From Microbacterium oleivorans (GTDB lineage: Bacteria > Actinomycetota > Actinomycetes > Actinomycetales > Microbacteriaceae): DNA of 64,000 nt. Both the position numbers and the translations under genes were made by a program. Shown in pieces: positions 43,846 to 52,081 of this stretch (its first letter is position 1; every line of letters begins with the position of its first letter). The stretch is taken from assembly GCF_013389665.1 (NCBI RefSeq), contig NZ_CP058316.1, positions 2,542,001 to 2,606,000 on the forward strand. The letters run 5' to 3'. Below the pieces are notes generated by a model that did not search any database, had not been told where the DNA came from, and was given only the letters and a program-made list of their open reading frames with translations.

Positions 43846-44576
43846 CAGCGCACCCCCTGCGTGCCGGTGACGTCGAGATAGAAGTTCTCGAGGCTGCCCG
43901 CCGAGTCGGCGAGAACGTCGGTCATGGCTGCCTCCGCGACCACGCGGCCCTCGGCGATGACGATCACGTCGTCGGCGATCTCTGCGATGTCGGACAGCAG
44001 ATGCGACGAGAGGAGCACCGTGCCTCCCGCCGCGGCGAAACCCCGGAGCCTCTGACGGAGCCAGTGCATCCCGGCAGGGTCGAGTCCGTTCGACGGCTCG
44101 TCCAGGATCAGCAGACGGGGGTTGGCGAGCAGGGCTGCCGCGATCGCGATGCGCTGGCGCATACCCAGCGAGTAGCCGCTCGCCCGGCGGTCGGCGTCTG
44201 CAGTCATGCCCACCTCCTCGAGCACCGCATCCACGCGATCGGTCGGAACTCCCGCGCGGCCCGCGGCGATCAACAGGTGCTGACGGCCGGTACGGGCCGG
44301 ATGCAATCCGCCCGCGTCGAGCACCGCACCGACCTGCCGTGCGGGGTGATCGAGCTCGCGGTACGGAACGCCGAACACGAGCGCCTCGCCGCTGTCGCAG
44401 GACGCGAGGTCCAGCAGGAGGCGGATGGTGGTCGTCTTGCCGGCGCCGTTGGGCCCCAGCAGGCCCACGACCTTTCCGGGCCGGACCGTGAAGGAGACGT
44501 CGTCGACGCGCGGGCGACCCCGGAAGCTCTTCCGGAGACCACGCACCTCGAGGGGAAGCGGCGGGGTGATGTTCAT
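43845..44576 (-). CDS. ABC transporter ATP-binding protein (CcmA/NatA type)
   Basis: A 243-aa ATPase with Walker A GPNGAGKTTTIR, Q-loop region VGAVLDAGGLHPARTG, signature YSLGMRQRIAIA, Walker B LLILDEPSNGLDP and the switch His in LLSSHLLSDIAEIA. This is the multidrug/lantibiotic exporter ATPase group. It starts the operon (ATG 44576, with no promoter box I can fix) and precedes the permease, the 44-aa peptide and the two-component genes. Confidence 0.93.
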   Translation of the reverse strand: MNITPPLPLEVRGLRKSFRGRPRVDDVSFTVRPGKVVGLLGPNGAGKTTTIRLLLDLASCDSGEALVFGVPYRELDHPARQVGAVLDAGGLHPARTGRQHLLIAAGRAGVPTDRVDAVLEEVGMTADADRRASGYSLGMRQRIAIAAALLANPRLLILDEPSNGLDPAGMHWLRQRLRGFAAAGGTVLLSSHLLSDIAEIADDVIVIAEGRVVAEAAMTDVLADSAGSLENFYLDVTGTQGVR

Positions 44577-44626
44577 GGCTCAAGCCTCGCGAAACGCTCG
44601 CCACCGCACCCCCGCCCGGCGCACAG

Positions 44627-44654
44627 TGAGCCCTGTTCTTTCGGCCAGGGCTCA
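44627..44654 (-). terminator. Hairpin downstream of MFS gene
   Basis: TGAGCCCTG (44627-44635) and CAGGGCTCA (44646-44654) form a 9-bp stem 19 bp after the minus-strand MFS stop. No T-run, so moderate confidence. Confidence 0.55.
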
Positions 44655-44673
44655 GCACGGGTCCGTCGGCGCC

Positions 44674-46110
44674 TCACCGTTCGACGGGCTGACTGACGAT
44701 GCGGTTCGCCCTGCGGGGCGCGATCGCTGACGTCGCGAACGCGGTCGCGACAAGGATCGCGGCAGCGACGAGCATGGCTGTGTCGAAGCCGGCGACGGTG
44801 GCAATTGCTGTCGCGGAGGCGCCGGCCGGTGCGCTTGCGAGAGCTGCCGCCGCCACCGCGGCAGCGATGGTGTTGAGCAGGGCGGTGCCGAGAGCGCCCC
44901 CGAGCTGGGTGACCGTGTTGACAGCTGCTGATGCCACGCCAGACTCGGCGGGGGTGACGTTCTCCGTCGCTCGGGGGATCGCCACGCTCAGAGAGCACCC
45001 CAGTCCGATGCCGACGAGCAGCTGCGACGGAAGGAACCGAACGAGGAAGGGGTCAGCGCCGGCGGGGTCGATGCCGACGAGAAGTAGCATGCCCGCGGCC
45101 ATGGAGATCAGCGAACCGGAAAGGAGCACCCAGGAGCCGAAACGCGGCGACAGCGACGCGGTGAGCGTGGTCGAGCCGAGCACGATTGCGACGGCGAGAG
45201 GGAGAAAAGCTGCACCGGCGAGCAGCGGCGGATATCCGAGAACGTTCTGGAGCCAGTAGGTGAGGACGAGGTAGAACCCGAAGAGTGCCATCTGCGGCAA
45301 TCCGATCGCGAGGAACGCAGCGCCGCGGGCACGGTCCAGGACGATGCGAAACGGCAGGAGAGGCGCGCTGCTCAGGTGGTGAGCGAGAATGAAGCCGCCC
45401 ATGGCGAGGCCGGCGACGATGAACGATCCGATGACGACCGGGCTCGTCCACCCGAAGGTGGAACCTTCGGAGAGCGCGAACACGAGGGCCGTCATCGCGG
45501 CGACACTCGTCACCGCCCCGACCAGATCGAAACGCACCCTCCGCGTCGTGCTCGCCGGGATGTGGACGGCCGTGAGGATCAACGCGACGAGCACGATGGG
45601 CAGGTTGATCAACAGGCACCAGCGCCAGCTCACATACTCGGTGAGCAGTCCTCCGAGAAGCAGTCCGATCGCCGCGCCGGCACCGTTGAGGGCACCGAAA
45701 ACACCGAACGCGGTTCTGCGCGCCGCGCCCTCGGAGTACGTCGTGCTGATGATCGACAGAGCCGCCGGCGCAAGCAGAGCCGCTGAGACGCCCTGCGCCG
45801 CGCGACCGGCGAAAAGCAGCTCAGCCGTCGGAGCGGCTCCCGCGCACAAGGAGGCGATCGCGAAGCCCACCAGGCCCACGGTGAATGCCCTGCGCAACCC
45901 GAGACGCTCTGTGAGTCGGCCGCCGATGAGGAGGAGCCCGCCGAACGCGAGCGCGTAGGCGGTGATCACCCATCCGCGGCTCCCGTCGCCGATCCCCAGT
46001 TCCTGCTGCATGACAGGCAGCGCGATGGTCACCACCGTCGAATCGAGCACGATCATCAATTGGGCGAGACCCACCGTCGCGAGGGGCCACCAGCTGAACC
46101 GAGCCACCAT
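44674..46110 (-). CDS. MFS transporter, DHA2 (EmrB/QacA) family
   Basis: A 478-aa major facilitator with the 14-helix DHA2 pattern. The D1 motif is in LDSTVVTIALP, motif A in GGRLTERLGLRRAF, and the antiporter motif C in GALNGAGAAIGLLLGG. Such pumps exchange protons for hydrophobic drugs, dyes or antibiotics. It diverges from a TetR gene across a 75-bp region with an inverted repeat, so it is almost certainly controlled by that repressor. Confidence 0.93.
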   Translation of the reverse strand: MVARFSWWPLATVGLAQLMIVLDSTVVTIALPVMQQELGIGDGSRGWVITAYALAFGGLLLIGGRLTERLGLRRAFTVGLVGFAIASLCAGAAPTAELLFAGRAAQGVSAALLAPAALSIISTTYSEGAARRTAFGVFGALNGAGAAIGLLLGGLLTEYVSWRWCLLINLPIVLVALILTAVHIPASTTRRVRFDLVGAVTSVAAMTALVFALSEGSTFGWTSPVVIGSFIVAGLAMGGFILAHHLSSAPLLPFRIVLDRARGAAFLAIGLPQMALFGFYLVLTYWLQNVLGYPPLLAGAAFLPLAVAIVLGSTTLTASLSPRFGSWVLLSGSLISMAAGMLLLVGIDPAGADPFLVRFLPSQLLVGIGLGCSLSVAIPRATENVTPAESGVASAAVNTVTQLGGALGTALLNTIAAAVAAAALASAPAGASATAIATVAGFDTAMLVAAAILVATAFATSAIAPRRANRIVSQPVER

Positions 46111-46126
46111 CTGAACATCTCCTAAA

Positions 46127-46150
46127 CATCGATAAATTAATCTAGCGATG
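46127..46150. promoter_or_regulatory. Operator between MFS and TetR genes
   Basis: CATCGATA (46127-46134) and TAGCGATG (46143-46150) are inverted with one mismatch and an 8-nt AT-rich spacer. This is AT-richer than the surrounding sequence and lies before both start codons. A -10 box TAGGAT (46175-46180) is 6 nt before the TetR ATG at 46187, giving a leaderless start. Confidence 0.6.
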
Positions 46151-46186
46151 ATCAGGATACGCGAAGCTTCGACCTAGGATGGGCAC

Positions 46187-46930
46187 ATGGAAATCGACGA
46201 CGCGTCCAAGAATGCGCATCCGATCGATTCCGCGTGGGCCTCGTCCGGCGATGCGGCTGTCCCGCGTCATCGTTCGCTGACGCGGGCGCAGATCGTCGAG
46301 ACCGCAGTCGACATCCTCGACAGTGAAGGTTCCGCCGAGCTACTGACCATGCGAGTGCTCGGTGCGAGGCTCGGGGTCACATCCGCCGCCCTGTACTGGC
46401 ACATCAAGACCAGGAATGAGCTCCTCGATCGTGCGCTCGACGAAGTCTTCGCCGAGGTCGAGCTCCCTCCCATCGGTGATCGATGGGAGGACGACGTGCG
46501 TCGGCTGCTGCTGAGCTGGCGCCGAACGATGCTCGCCCACCCGTGGTCTCCGCCGCTCGCAGGTCGACCCCTCCTGGGCCCGCACGTCATGCTGAGGATC
46601 GAGTACCTGCAACACGGACTGGTGAGGGCAGGGTTGACCGGCTTCACGCTCGCCGCGGCGACACGCATGCTCGCCGACTACGTCGTCGGGTCGGCTCTCA
46701 CAGAATCCGCCGCCCAGCAGTCGGATCAGGACGCACTTCGAGCGCATGCACGGCTGCGCATCGCCGAGCATCCCGAGACCTACCCGACGCTCGCCTCGTC
46801 GGGCCACCTCGATTCCGTTCCGCCCGACGGTGAAACGATGTTCCTCGCCGTGCTCGACGAGATGCTCAGGGTGGTCACCGCGCCGGAAGCGTTCGACCGA
46901 AACTCGAATCACACTCCTGCGAAGCAGTGA
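46187..46930 (+). CDS. TetR family regulator (tetracycline-repressor C-terminal type)
   Basis: A 247-aa repressor. The helix-turn-helix (LTMRVLGARLGVTSAALYWHIKT) is at about residues 50-72. The C-terminal part has the TetR_C (tetracycline repressor class) pattern RRTMLAHPWSPPLAGRPLLG. It is divergent from the MFS drug pump and probably releases the operator when bound by the pump's substrate. The ATG is set by a leaderless -10. Confidence 0.92.
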   Translation: MEIDDASKNAHPIDSAWASSGDAAVPRHRSLTRAQIVETAVDILDSEGSAELLTMRVLGARLGVTSAALYWHIKTRNELLDRALDEVFAEVELPPIGDRWEDDVRRLLLSWRRTMLAHPWSPPLAGRPLLGPHVMLRIEYLQHGLVRAGLTGFTLAAATRMLADYVVGSALTESAAQQSDQDALRAHARLRIAEHPETYPTLASSGHLDSVPPDGETMFLAVLDEMLRVVTAPEAFDRNSNHTPAKQ

Positions 46931-46969
46931 GCGATCGCTGCGTCGCCACGATTGTCGCTGCTGCCCGCC

Positions 46970-47587
46970 TCACGGCGCGGCATGCTTCACGTGACCGGTG
47001 AGATGACCGAAGCCGGCAGTGGCGATCGTGATCACCGCGGCAACAGCGAGCCCCAACCCGAGGCCGACCTGGAGGGCGAGGGCGCCGACGGCGGCGCCGG
47101 CGCCGATGAGGACGATGGCGGCGAGTCGGCGGAACCACGGTTGCCCGGACCGGTTCCCGATCCACGAGTCCGCGGCGAAGCCGGTGATCGTCGATGTGAC
47201 GACGACCGTCGTCACGGCCAGGGCGAGCGGCTCCGACGGTGTCACGGCGGTCACGACGCCAGCGATCGCGGCCATCGTCGATCCGACGACCGCGATGAGC
47301 GCCGTCGTCCGGTGCGTCCACCCGACCTTCACCGGCTTGAGCACTCGGCCCGCTGTTGCCGCACCGAGCATGAACCCTGCGAGGGCGACGACCGGTCCGA
47401 GGACGGGAAGATCATCGGCTCCGGTGAGTGCCATACCCAGAATGACGACGTTTCCGGTCATGTTGCCGGTGAAGACGCGGTCGAGGCCGAGGTACCCGAC
47501 GGCGTCGATGATCCCGGTCGAGAACGTCAACAAGAGCATGAGCCCGAGATGAACGCTGGGCTGCTGCGAGCGAAGTGTGTTGAGCAT
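46970..47587 (-). CDS. YoaK/DUF1275 family membrane protein
   Basis: A 205-aa protein of six helices. LGLMLLLTFSTGIIDAVGYLGL and VFTGNMTGNVVILGMALTG near the N terminus are the family signature (DUF1275). The family's substrate is unknown. It converges on the TetR gene and sits between it and a broken DHDPS-family gene inside the island. Confidence 0.9.
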   Translation of the reverse strand: MLNTLRSQQPSVHLGLMLLLTFSTGIIDAVGYLGLDRVFTGNMTGNVVILGMALTGADDLPVLGPVVALAGFMLGAATAGRVLKPVKVGWTHRTTALIAVVGSTMAAIAGVVTAVTPSEPLALAVTTVVVTSTITGFAADSWIGNRSGQPWFRRLAAIVLIGAGAAVGALALQVGLGLGLAVAAVITIATAGFGHLTGHVKHAAP

Positions 47588-47644
47588 GAGACCTGTATCC
47601 CTCGAGAAGAAGTCCGACGTCGTGAGCGGGTGAGCGGTCGAAAT

Positions 47645-48405
47645 CTACGAGTCCGTGAGCCACGGCGCGAGAAGCGATGACGTCCGCGTTTCGAGATCGG
47701 TCGACCATCCGGCACCTGCTCTGCGGACCACAGCGTTCGGGATGATCCCCTGACGCCGCCAGTGCTCTTTGCGGATGCCGACGCTCTGCGAGGTGCTCGT
47801 CTCGAAAGCGATGAGTTCGAGCGCGGGAGCGATCGCGTCCGCAGCTGAGGCGCCCCGCTCCCACGCGTCGAGTGCGGCCGCGAGAACCTGGGGAACCGAG
47901 ATCCCTGCGGCGAGTCCGCAGGCGCCCGCGGCGAGGTCGTGTTCGGCTCGGGCCCCGCCGAGTCCGCCGATCGTCGGGATGCCGGCATCCGACAGTCGTC
48001 TGATCCTCTCCGTGTGCTCGGGCGCTTCCTCCTTCACGGCGTCGACGACGTCGATGCTCGTGAGCGCCGCACAGAGGACCTCGACATCCACGTGCACGCC
48101 GGTCGGCCGCGGATAGTCCTGCAGCGTGATCCGGTACCCCGACGACTCCGCGACCGCGGCGACGTGATCTTGCACCGAGCGCAGCTCCACTGCGGTGACG
48201 GGGAGCATGAGATGGCTCAGCTTGCTTCCGAACGCGCGCCGGTACTCGATCGCCTCCGCGACCGCGGTGGGTCGATCCGTGGACATGATCGTCGGCATCA
48301 CCACGGCATCGACGGCGTCGAGGGCATGGTTCACGACGGCGACCTTCTCGTCGATGAGCGCGGCTGACGGGAGACATGGCGAGTCGACCTGAAGGCGAGC
48401 CGACC
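47645..48405 (-). pseudogene. Dihydrodipicolinate synthase/N-acetylneuraminate lyase family, 5'-truncated
   Basis: The readable frame carries the family barrel from about strand 3 onward: VVMPTIMSTDRPTAVAEAI, then SVQDHVAAVAES, ITLQDYPRP (Tyr position), VDAVKEEAPEH (Schiff-base Lys) and TIGGLGGARAEHDLAAGACG. About 55-60 N-terminal residues with the GTGE/Thr-Thr loop are missing, and no start codon with a ribosome site is found (an internal GTG at 48334 is the only option). The 5' part is cut where the GntR control region begins, so it is probably inactive. Confidence 0.65.
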
Positions 48406-48413
48406 ACCGCTTG

Positions 48414-48425
48414 ATAGGATCCAAT
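48414..48425. promoter_or_regulatory. GntR-type palindrome before gntR gene
   Basis: ATAGGATCCAAT is a near-perfect palindrome around GGATCC, 19 bp before the ATG of the GntR gene. FCD-type GntR regulators often bind such AT-GGATCC-AT sites. It probably controls both this gene and the truncated DHDPS-family gene. Confidence 0.5.
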
Positions 48426-48444
48426 CTACGGGTGAAGGAGAACG

Positions 48445-49170
48445 ATGACGGTTGTCGAACGGGGCGCACGGCCCGCTGTCGAAGCATCGCCTGTCGGCGC
48501 GACGGTCGACCGCATCGTCGACGCGTTGCAGGACCGCATCAGTGAGGGGGACCTCACGCTCGGGACGTGGATCCGGCAGGAGCGGATCGCAGCCGAGTTC
48601 GGCGTGAGTCGGATGCCGGTGCGGGAGGCGCTGCGGCGGCTCGAAGCTCTCGGAATCGTCGAGCTCGTGCCCAACCGCGGGGCGCGAGTGACGATGCCCA
48701 GCGTGACGGACATCCTCGACGCCTTCGAAGTCCGGAGCGTGCTCGAGGGCCACGCGGCCTTCCGTGCGGCACGGGACGCGACCCGGGAGATGATCGATCG
48801 GCTCCGCTCCACGGAGCCGATCTTCGAAGAAGCGGCGGCTCGTGCGGGGGAGGGTGACGTCGAGGCGTCACGACAGCTCTGGTATCGGGCGAACGCCCTG
48901 TTCCACGCGACGGTCATCGAAGCGGCGGGCAGCAGCCAGCTCGCGGAATCGGTGGACGCCCTCCACCACCGGATCCCGCGCGGGCTCACGTGGTCGGCGT
49001 TGCAAGGCGACCCTCGGCTCCTGATGCAGAACGCGGAGACCCACCGCAGGATCACGGAGGCGATCGATGCGGGCGACGGCGAGGAGGCGAGGCGGCGAGT
49101 CGCCGAGCACGGCACTCGCGCCTCCGAACTCGTCGTGCGCTACTCGGCGGAGTTCCGCGCGCTGGCGTGA
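48445..49170 (+). CDS. GntR family regulator (FadR/FCD subfamily)
   Basis: A 241-aa regulator with N-terminal winged helix (LGTWIRQERIAAEFGVSRMPVREALRRLEALGIVE) at residues about 38-75 and a C-terminal FCD ligand domain with the metal-binding His pattern (RANALFHATVIEAAG, then DALHHRI, then NAETHRRITEAI). GAAGGAG precedes the ATG. Such regulators sense organic acids or sugar acids, consistent with the adjacent DHDPS/KDG-aldolase-type gene. It is the last gene of the island before the right repeat. Confidence 0.93.
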   Translation: MTVVERGARPAVEASPVGATVDRIVDALQDRISEGDLTLGTWIRQERIAAEFGVSRMPVREALRRLEALGIVELVPNRGARVTMPSVTDILDAFEVRSVLEGHAAFRAARDATREMIDRLRSTEPIFEEAAARAGEGDVEASRQLWYRANALFHATVIEAAGSSQLAESVDALHHRIPRGLTWSALQGDPRLLMQNAETHRRITEAIDAGDGEEARRRVAEHGTRASELVVRYSAEFRALA

Positions 49171-49294
49171 TCACGGGTGTCGTAACGACCTTCGGTCGAG
49201 CCGGACTGGTGCACGACGTCGATGTGTGCACGAATGTGTGCACCGGCCTCCATCGCCCGCGTGATCACGCGGATCTCGCTGGCTACCGCTTGGT

Positions 49295-49353
49295 CTACGG
49301 ATCAGAAGGTTAGTGGTGCGAGTCCCTTCGGGCGCACACTGTGTTGAGACAGT
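49295..49353 (+). repeat. attR-like direct repeat
   Basis: A second copy of the tRNA-Arg 3' half plus flank, 57/59 identical to 40497-40555. The two changes alter the T-loop (GGGTTCGA to TGGTGCGA), so this copy cannot be part of a working tRNA. Just left of it, ATGTGTGCAC occurs twice at 49222-49231 and 49234-49243. The rest of 49171-49294 is without a gene. Confidence 0.85.
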
Positions 49354-49359
49354 GAACGA

Positions 49360-49394
49360 GAAGCCTCCGCTCTGCGGGGGCTTCTTTGTTTGTT
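49360..49394 (+). terminator. Intrinsic terminator right of attR
   Basis: GAAGCCTCCGC (49360-49370), TCT and GCGGGGGCTTC (49374-49384, one G-U pair) are followed by a T-rich tail TTTGTTTGTTG. It probably was the original terminator of tRNA-Arg before the island inserted. Confidence 0.85.
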
Positions 49395-49403
49395 GTCGAC
49401 CTG

Positions 49404-49437
49404 TTCTTTCTGGCGCGCCGTCGCGTAGCGTGACGTC
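49404..49437 (+). promoter_or_regulatory. Promoter of alditol oxidase gene
   Basis: TTCTTT (49404-49409), a 16-nt spacer, TAGCGT (49426-49431), 6 nt, then GTG 49438. This gives a leaderless transcript. Confidence 0.5.
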
Positions 49438-50691
49438 GTGACCGAACGCAACTGGGCCGGAACCCACACCTTCGCCGCCGCAGAGATCCTCGTTCCGACG
49501 AGCGTCGCCGAGGCGCAGGAGCTGGTGGCATCCCGCCCCCGCATCCGATCGCTCGGCACGCGGCATTCGTTCAACGACCTGGCCGACACCGACGGTGCGT
49601 TGTTGGCGCTGACCGCGATCGATCCGGCCATCGCGATCGATGAGGCGTCGCGGACGGTGACGGTGGGCGCCGGCACGCGCTATGCCGTCGTGGCCCGCCA
49701 TCTCACCGACCGCGGGTGGGCGCTGCACAACATGGGGTCGCTGCCCCACATCTCGGTCGGCGGAGCGACGGCCACCTCGACGCACGGCTCGGGAGACCGC
49801 AACGGTTCGCTCGCGACCGCGGTGCGGACTCTGGAGTTCATCGGACCCGACGGGGGCCTTCGCCGTGTCGCCGCGGACGACGCGGAGTTCGCCGGCCAGG
49901 TCGTGAACCTCGGAGCGCTCGGGCCGGTCACGCGGGTGACGCTCGCGATCGAGCCGACCTACCGGGTGCGACAGGACACCTACGTCGGCCTCTCGTGGGA
50001 CGACCTGTTCGAGCGGTTCGACGAGGTGACGGCATCCGGTTACAGCGTCAGCGTCTTCACGCGGTGGAACACCCCCGACGTGGGCGAGCTGTGGCTCAAG
50101 GAGCGGCTGGCCGACGACTCCGCCGCCGACATGCCCGGTCAGATCCTGAGTGCGCGGCGGGTGAGCGACAAGGCGGATTCGCCCGCCGCGGACGGCGTCG
50201 ACAACACGACCGAACAGGGCGGCGTGCCGGGCGACTGGTGCGACCGTCTGCCGCACTTCCGCATCGACGCCACCCCGTCCAACGGCGATGAGATCCAGAC
50301 CGAGTACTGGGTCGACCGAGCCTCAGCGGTCGCAGCCATAGCAGCGGTGCGCTCGATCGCCGACCGCGTGGAGCCCGCACTGCTCGTGACCGAGCTGCGC
50401 ACGGTCGCCGCCGACGGGCTGTGGCTCTCGCCCGGCTTCGGTCGTGACAGCGTGTGCATCCATTTCACGTGGAAGAACCGCCCGGATGCCGTGGCCACCG
50501 CGATCGGACACGTGGAGCGCGCGCTCGCGCCTTACGACCCTCGGCCCCACTGGGGCAAGGTGTTCTCGATGCCGGTGGACGCGTCGTTGCCCCACCTTGA
50601 CGACTTCCGCGAGCTCGTCGCTCGCGTCGATCCCGAAGGGAAGTTCTCGGGCCCGTATCTCGAACGGGTGCTCGGCATCGCCGCACGGTGA
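49438..50691 (+). CDS. FAD-linked alditol/xylitol oxidase-like (D-arabinono-1,4-lactone oxidase family)
   Basis: A 417-aa FAD-binding oxidoreductase of the PCMH (FAD_binding_4) type. The motif RSLGTRHSFNDLADT near residues 36-50 matches the alditol oxidase (AldO) site where FAD is bound covalently through His. GGATATSTHGSGDRNG is the pyrophosphate loop, and the ALO domain with GRDSVCIHFTWK and a C-terminal DPEGKFSGPYLERVL follow. AldO oxidises alditols to aldoses, giving H2O2. It lies just outside the island, and has no linked sugar gene. Confidence 0.88.
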   Translation: MTERNWAGTHTFAAAEILVPTSVAEAQELVASRPRIRSLGTRHSFNDLADTDGALLALTAIDPAIAIDEASRTVTVGAGTRYAVVARHLTDRGWALHNMGSLPHISVGGATATSTHGSGDRNGSLATAVRTLEFIGPDGGLRRVAADDAEFAGQVVNLGALGPVTRVTLAIEPTYRVRQDTYVGLSWDDLFERFDEVTASGYSVSVFTRWNTPDVGELWLKERLADDSAADMPGQILSARRVSDKADSPAADGVDNTTEQGGVPGDWCDRLPHFRIDATPSNGDEIQTEYWVDRASAVAAIAAVRSIADRVEPALLVTELRTVAADGLWLSPGFGRDSVCIHFTWKNRPDAVATAIGHVERALAPYDPRPHWGKVFSMPVDASLPHLDDFRELVARVDPEGKFSGPYLERVLGIAAR

Positions 50692-50921
50692 TCCGCGGGC
50701 GGACGCATGGCCGCTGGTGTGCGCTCGCCGTCCGAGCCGCGCGGCAACCCCGTGGTCCCGTCTGCTCCCCAGCAGAACGAGAACGGCTCCCCCCAGCGTC
50801 ATCGGAGTGACCCGGGTCGGCTGTGCGCACACCAGCGGCACGGGGGGTTGTTCGGGGCCCCGGTGTCAGCGGATTGCGCGGCGAGCTGTGAGATCGCTGA
50901 GCGGGAGGACGCACCGGCGGG
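50692..50921. other. Intergenic segment with 15-bp inverted repeat
   Basis: No gene is supported in this 230-bp gap. It holds a perfect 15-bp inverted repeat, 50710-50724 and 50825-50839, with 100 nt between the arms. A minus-strand reading frame across it shows no family features. Confidence 0.55.
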
Positions 50922-51992
50922 TCACGTGAGGGGGCGCGATGCCGTGATGATGCGCTCGAGGTCGACCGCGGTGCGGGTCCAGGGCGAGATGCGTCCGTCG
51001 TGGCGGGCCGGAACGGCCTCGACCACCCGCGCAAGGGCCCGTTCGGCGGCGTCGACGGCGGCGGGGGCCTCCGGATCGCCGAGAGGGTGGGCGACGGCTC
51101 GAGCGGTGGCGCGGACGGCTTCGGCCAGCTGCGCGCGCAGCAGGGCTGCGTCACGACTGAGCGGCAGTGCGACGACACCCTCGGCCAGTTCGAGCGTCTG
51201 ACGCACCGTCTCTTCGAGGGCGCGCATGCGCCCGTCGTTCTCGGCGTCGATACCGCGCCTGCGTCGCGCGAGCGGATGGGCCTTGCGGCTGCGCGCTGCT
51301 TCGCGCACGTCGGTCGAGACCGCATCGAGGATCTCGCTCAGATAGTGCTGCCCGGCGGGGTCGGGTGCCGACCCGGAGCCGACCGAGACCGCGATCATGT
51401 CGAGCCGGTCGGCGACTGCATCGCGGAGCTGCGAGAGTCGTGAGGACGCGCGGCGCAGGTACAGGGGCGGGACGATCAGGAGGTTGACGACCACGCCGAC
51501 GATGACCCCGAACGCCATGGTGACGAGGTACGACACCGAGAACCCCCCGGCGTCGTTCGCGCCCAGCAGCAGCACGAACAGGGCGGCGATCGCGATCCAG
51601 TCCCGGCCCGTGCCGAGGGCGCGGATGCCGCCGATCGCCACCCCCGCCCCCACGACGATCGCGACGCCGAGGATGCGGGGGCTCGGTCCCGAGACGATCA
51701 CCAGGCCCACCAGCCCGATCGCGATGCCGATCGCGAGGCCCGCCACGGCCTGGAGGCCCGCCTTCGCGGAGTCGGCGATGGTCGGATACATGCTCACCAG
51801 CACGCCGAGGGGCGCGTAGTAGGAGTACCCGTCGTGTGCGAAGGGGACCAGCGGGGCCAGGTACCACGCGATCGCCGCGGCCAGTGCGGCCTTGCCGGCC
51901 AGCAGCAGGCGCGACACGGCGAACGCCTCGCCCCCGGCGGTTCGGGCCGCGGCGGCGAGCGAGGCGACGCGGGGGTGGGGAGCGGTGTTCAT
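50922..51992 (-). CDS. FUSC family membrane protein (aromatic acid exporter-like)
   Basis: A 356-aa protein. Six hydrophobic helices in residues about 25-185 (LLAGKAALAAAIAWYLAPL; GLQAVAGLAIGIAIGLVGLV; VAIVVGAGVAIGGIRAL; IAIAALFVLLLGA; SYLVTMAFGVIVGVVVNLLIV) are followed by a 170-residue cytoplasmic helical domain. This is the layout of FUSC/ArAE proteins that export aromatic acids or other small anions. It converges with the alditol oxidase and diverges from sdaA. Confidence 0.85.
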   Translation of the reverse strand: MNTAPHPRVASLAAAARTAGGEAFAVSRLLLAGKAALAAAIAWYLAPLVPFAHDGYSYYAPLGVLVSMYPTIADSAKAGLQAVAGLAIGIAIGLVGLVIVSGPSPRILGVAIVVGAGVAIGGIRALGTGRDWIAIAALFVLLLGANDAGGFSVSYLVTMAFGVIVGVVVNLLIVPPLYLRRASSRLSQLRDAVADRLDMIAVSVGSGSAPDPAGQHYLSEILDAVSTDVREAARSRKAHPLARRRRGIDAENDGRMRALEETVRQTLELAEGVVALPLSRDAALLRAQLAEAVRATARAVAHPLGDPEAPAAVDAAERALARVVEAVPARHDGRISPWTRTAVDLERIITASRPLT

Positions 51993-52069
51993 CGTGGGCG
52001 AATGTATGCGTGCGTGCCCGCCGACCACAGGCCCTTGACGCGGCAGGCCCGGTGCGGCAGGTGCTGACG

Positions 52070-52081
52070 TAGCCTGAGACC
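52070..52081 (+). promoter_or_regulatory. Leaderless -10 box for L-serine dehydratase gene
   Basis: TAGCCT at 52070-52075, 6 nt, then GTG 52082. Confidence 0.5.

Larger units (their letters stand above)
40497..49353. mobile_element. Putative genomic island integrated at tRNA-Arg
   Basis: The segment is bounded by two 59-bp copies of the tRNA-Arg 3' end (40497-40555 and 49295-49353), in direct orientation with 2 mismatches. This is the standard result of tyrosine-recombinase integration into a tRNA gene. The cargo is a YoeB remnant, response regulator and kinase, small membrane peptide, ABC exporter, MFS pump with TetR, YoaK, a truncated DHDPS-family gene and a GntR regulator. No integrase, relaxase or phage gene is visible, so the island appears to be a decayed or non-autonomous one. 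Confidence 0.75.

Noticed and set aside
50323-50841. 172-aa minus-strand ORF at the alditol oxidase end
   Set aside because: Most of it is antisense to the oxidase, and the part in the gap shows no domain or ribosome site.
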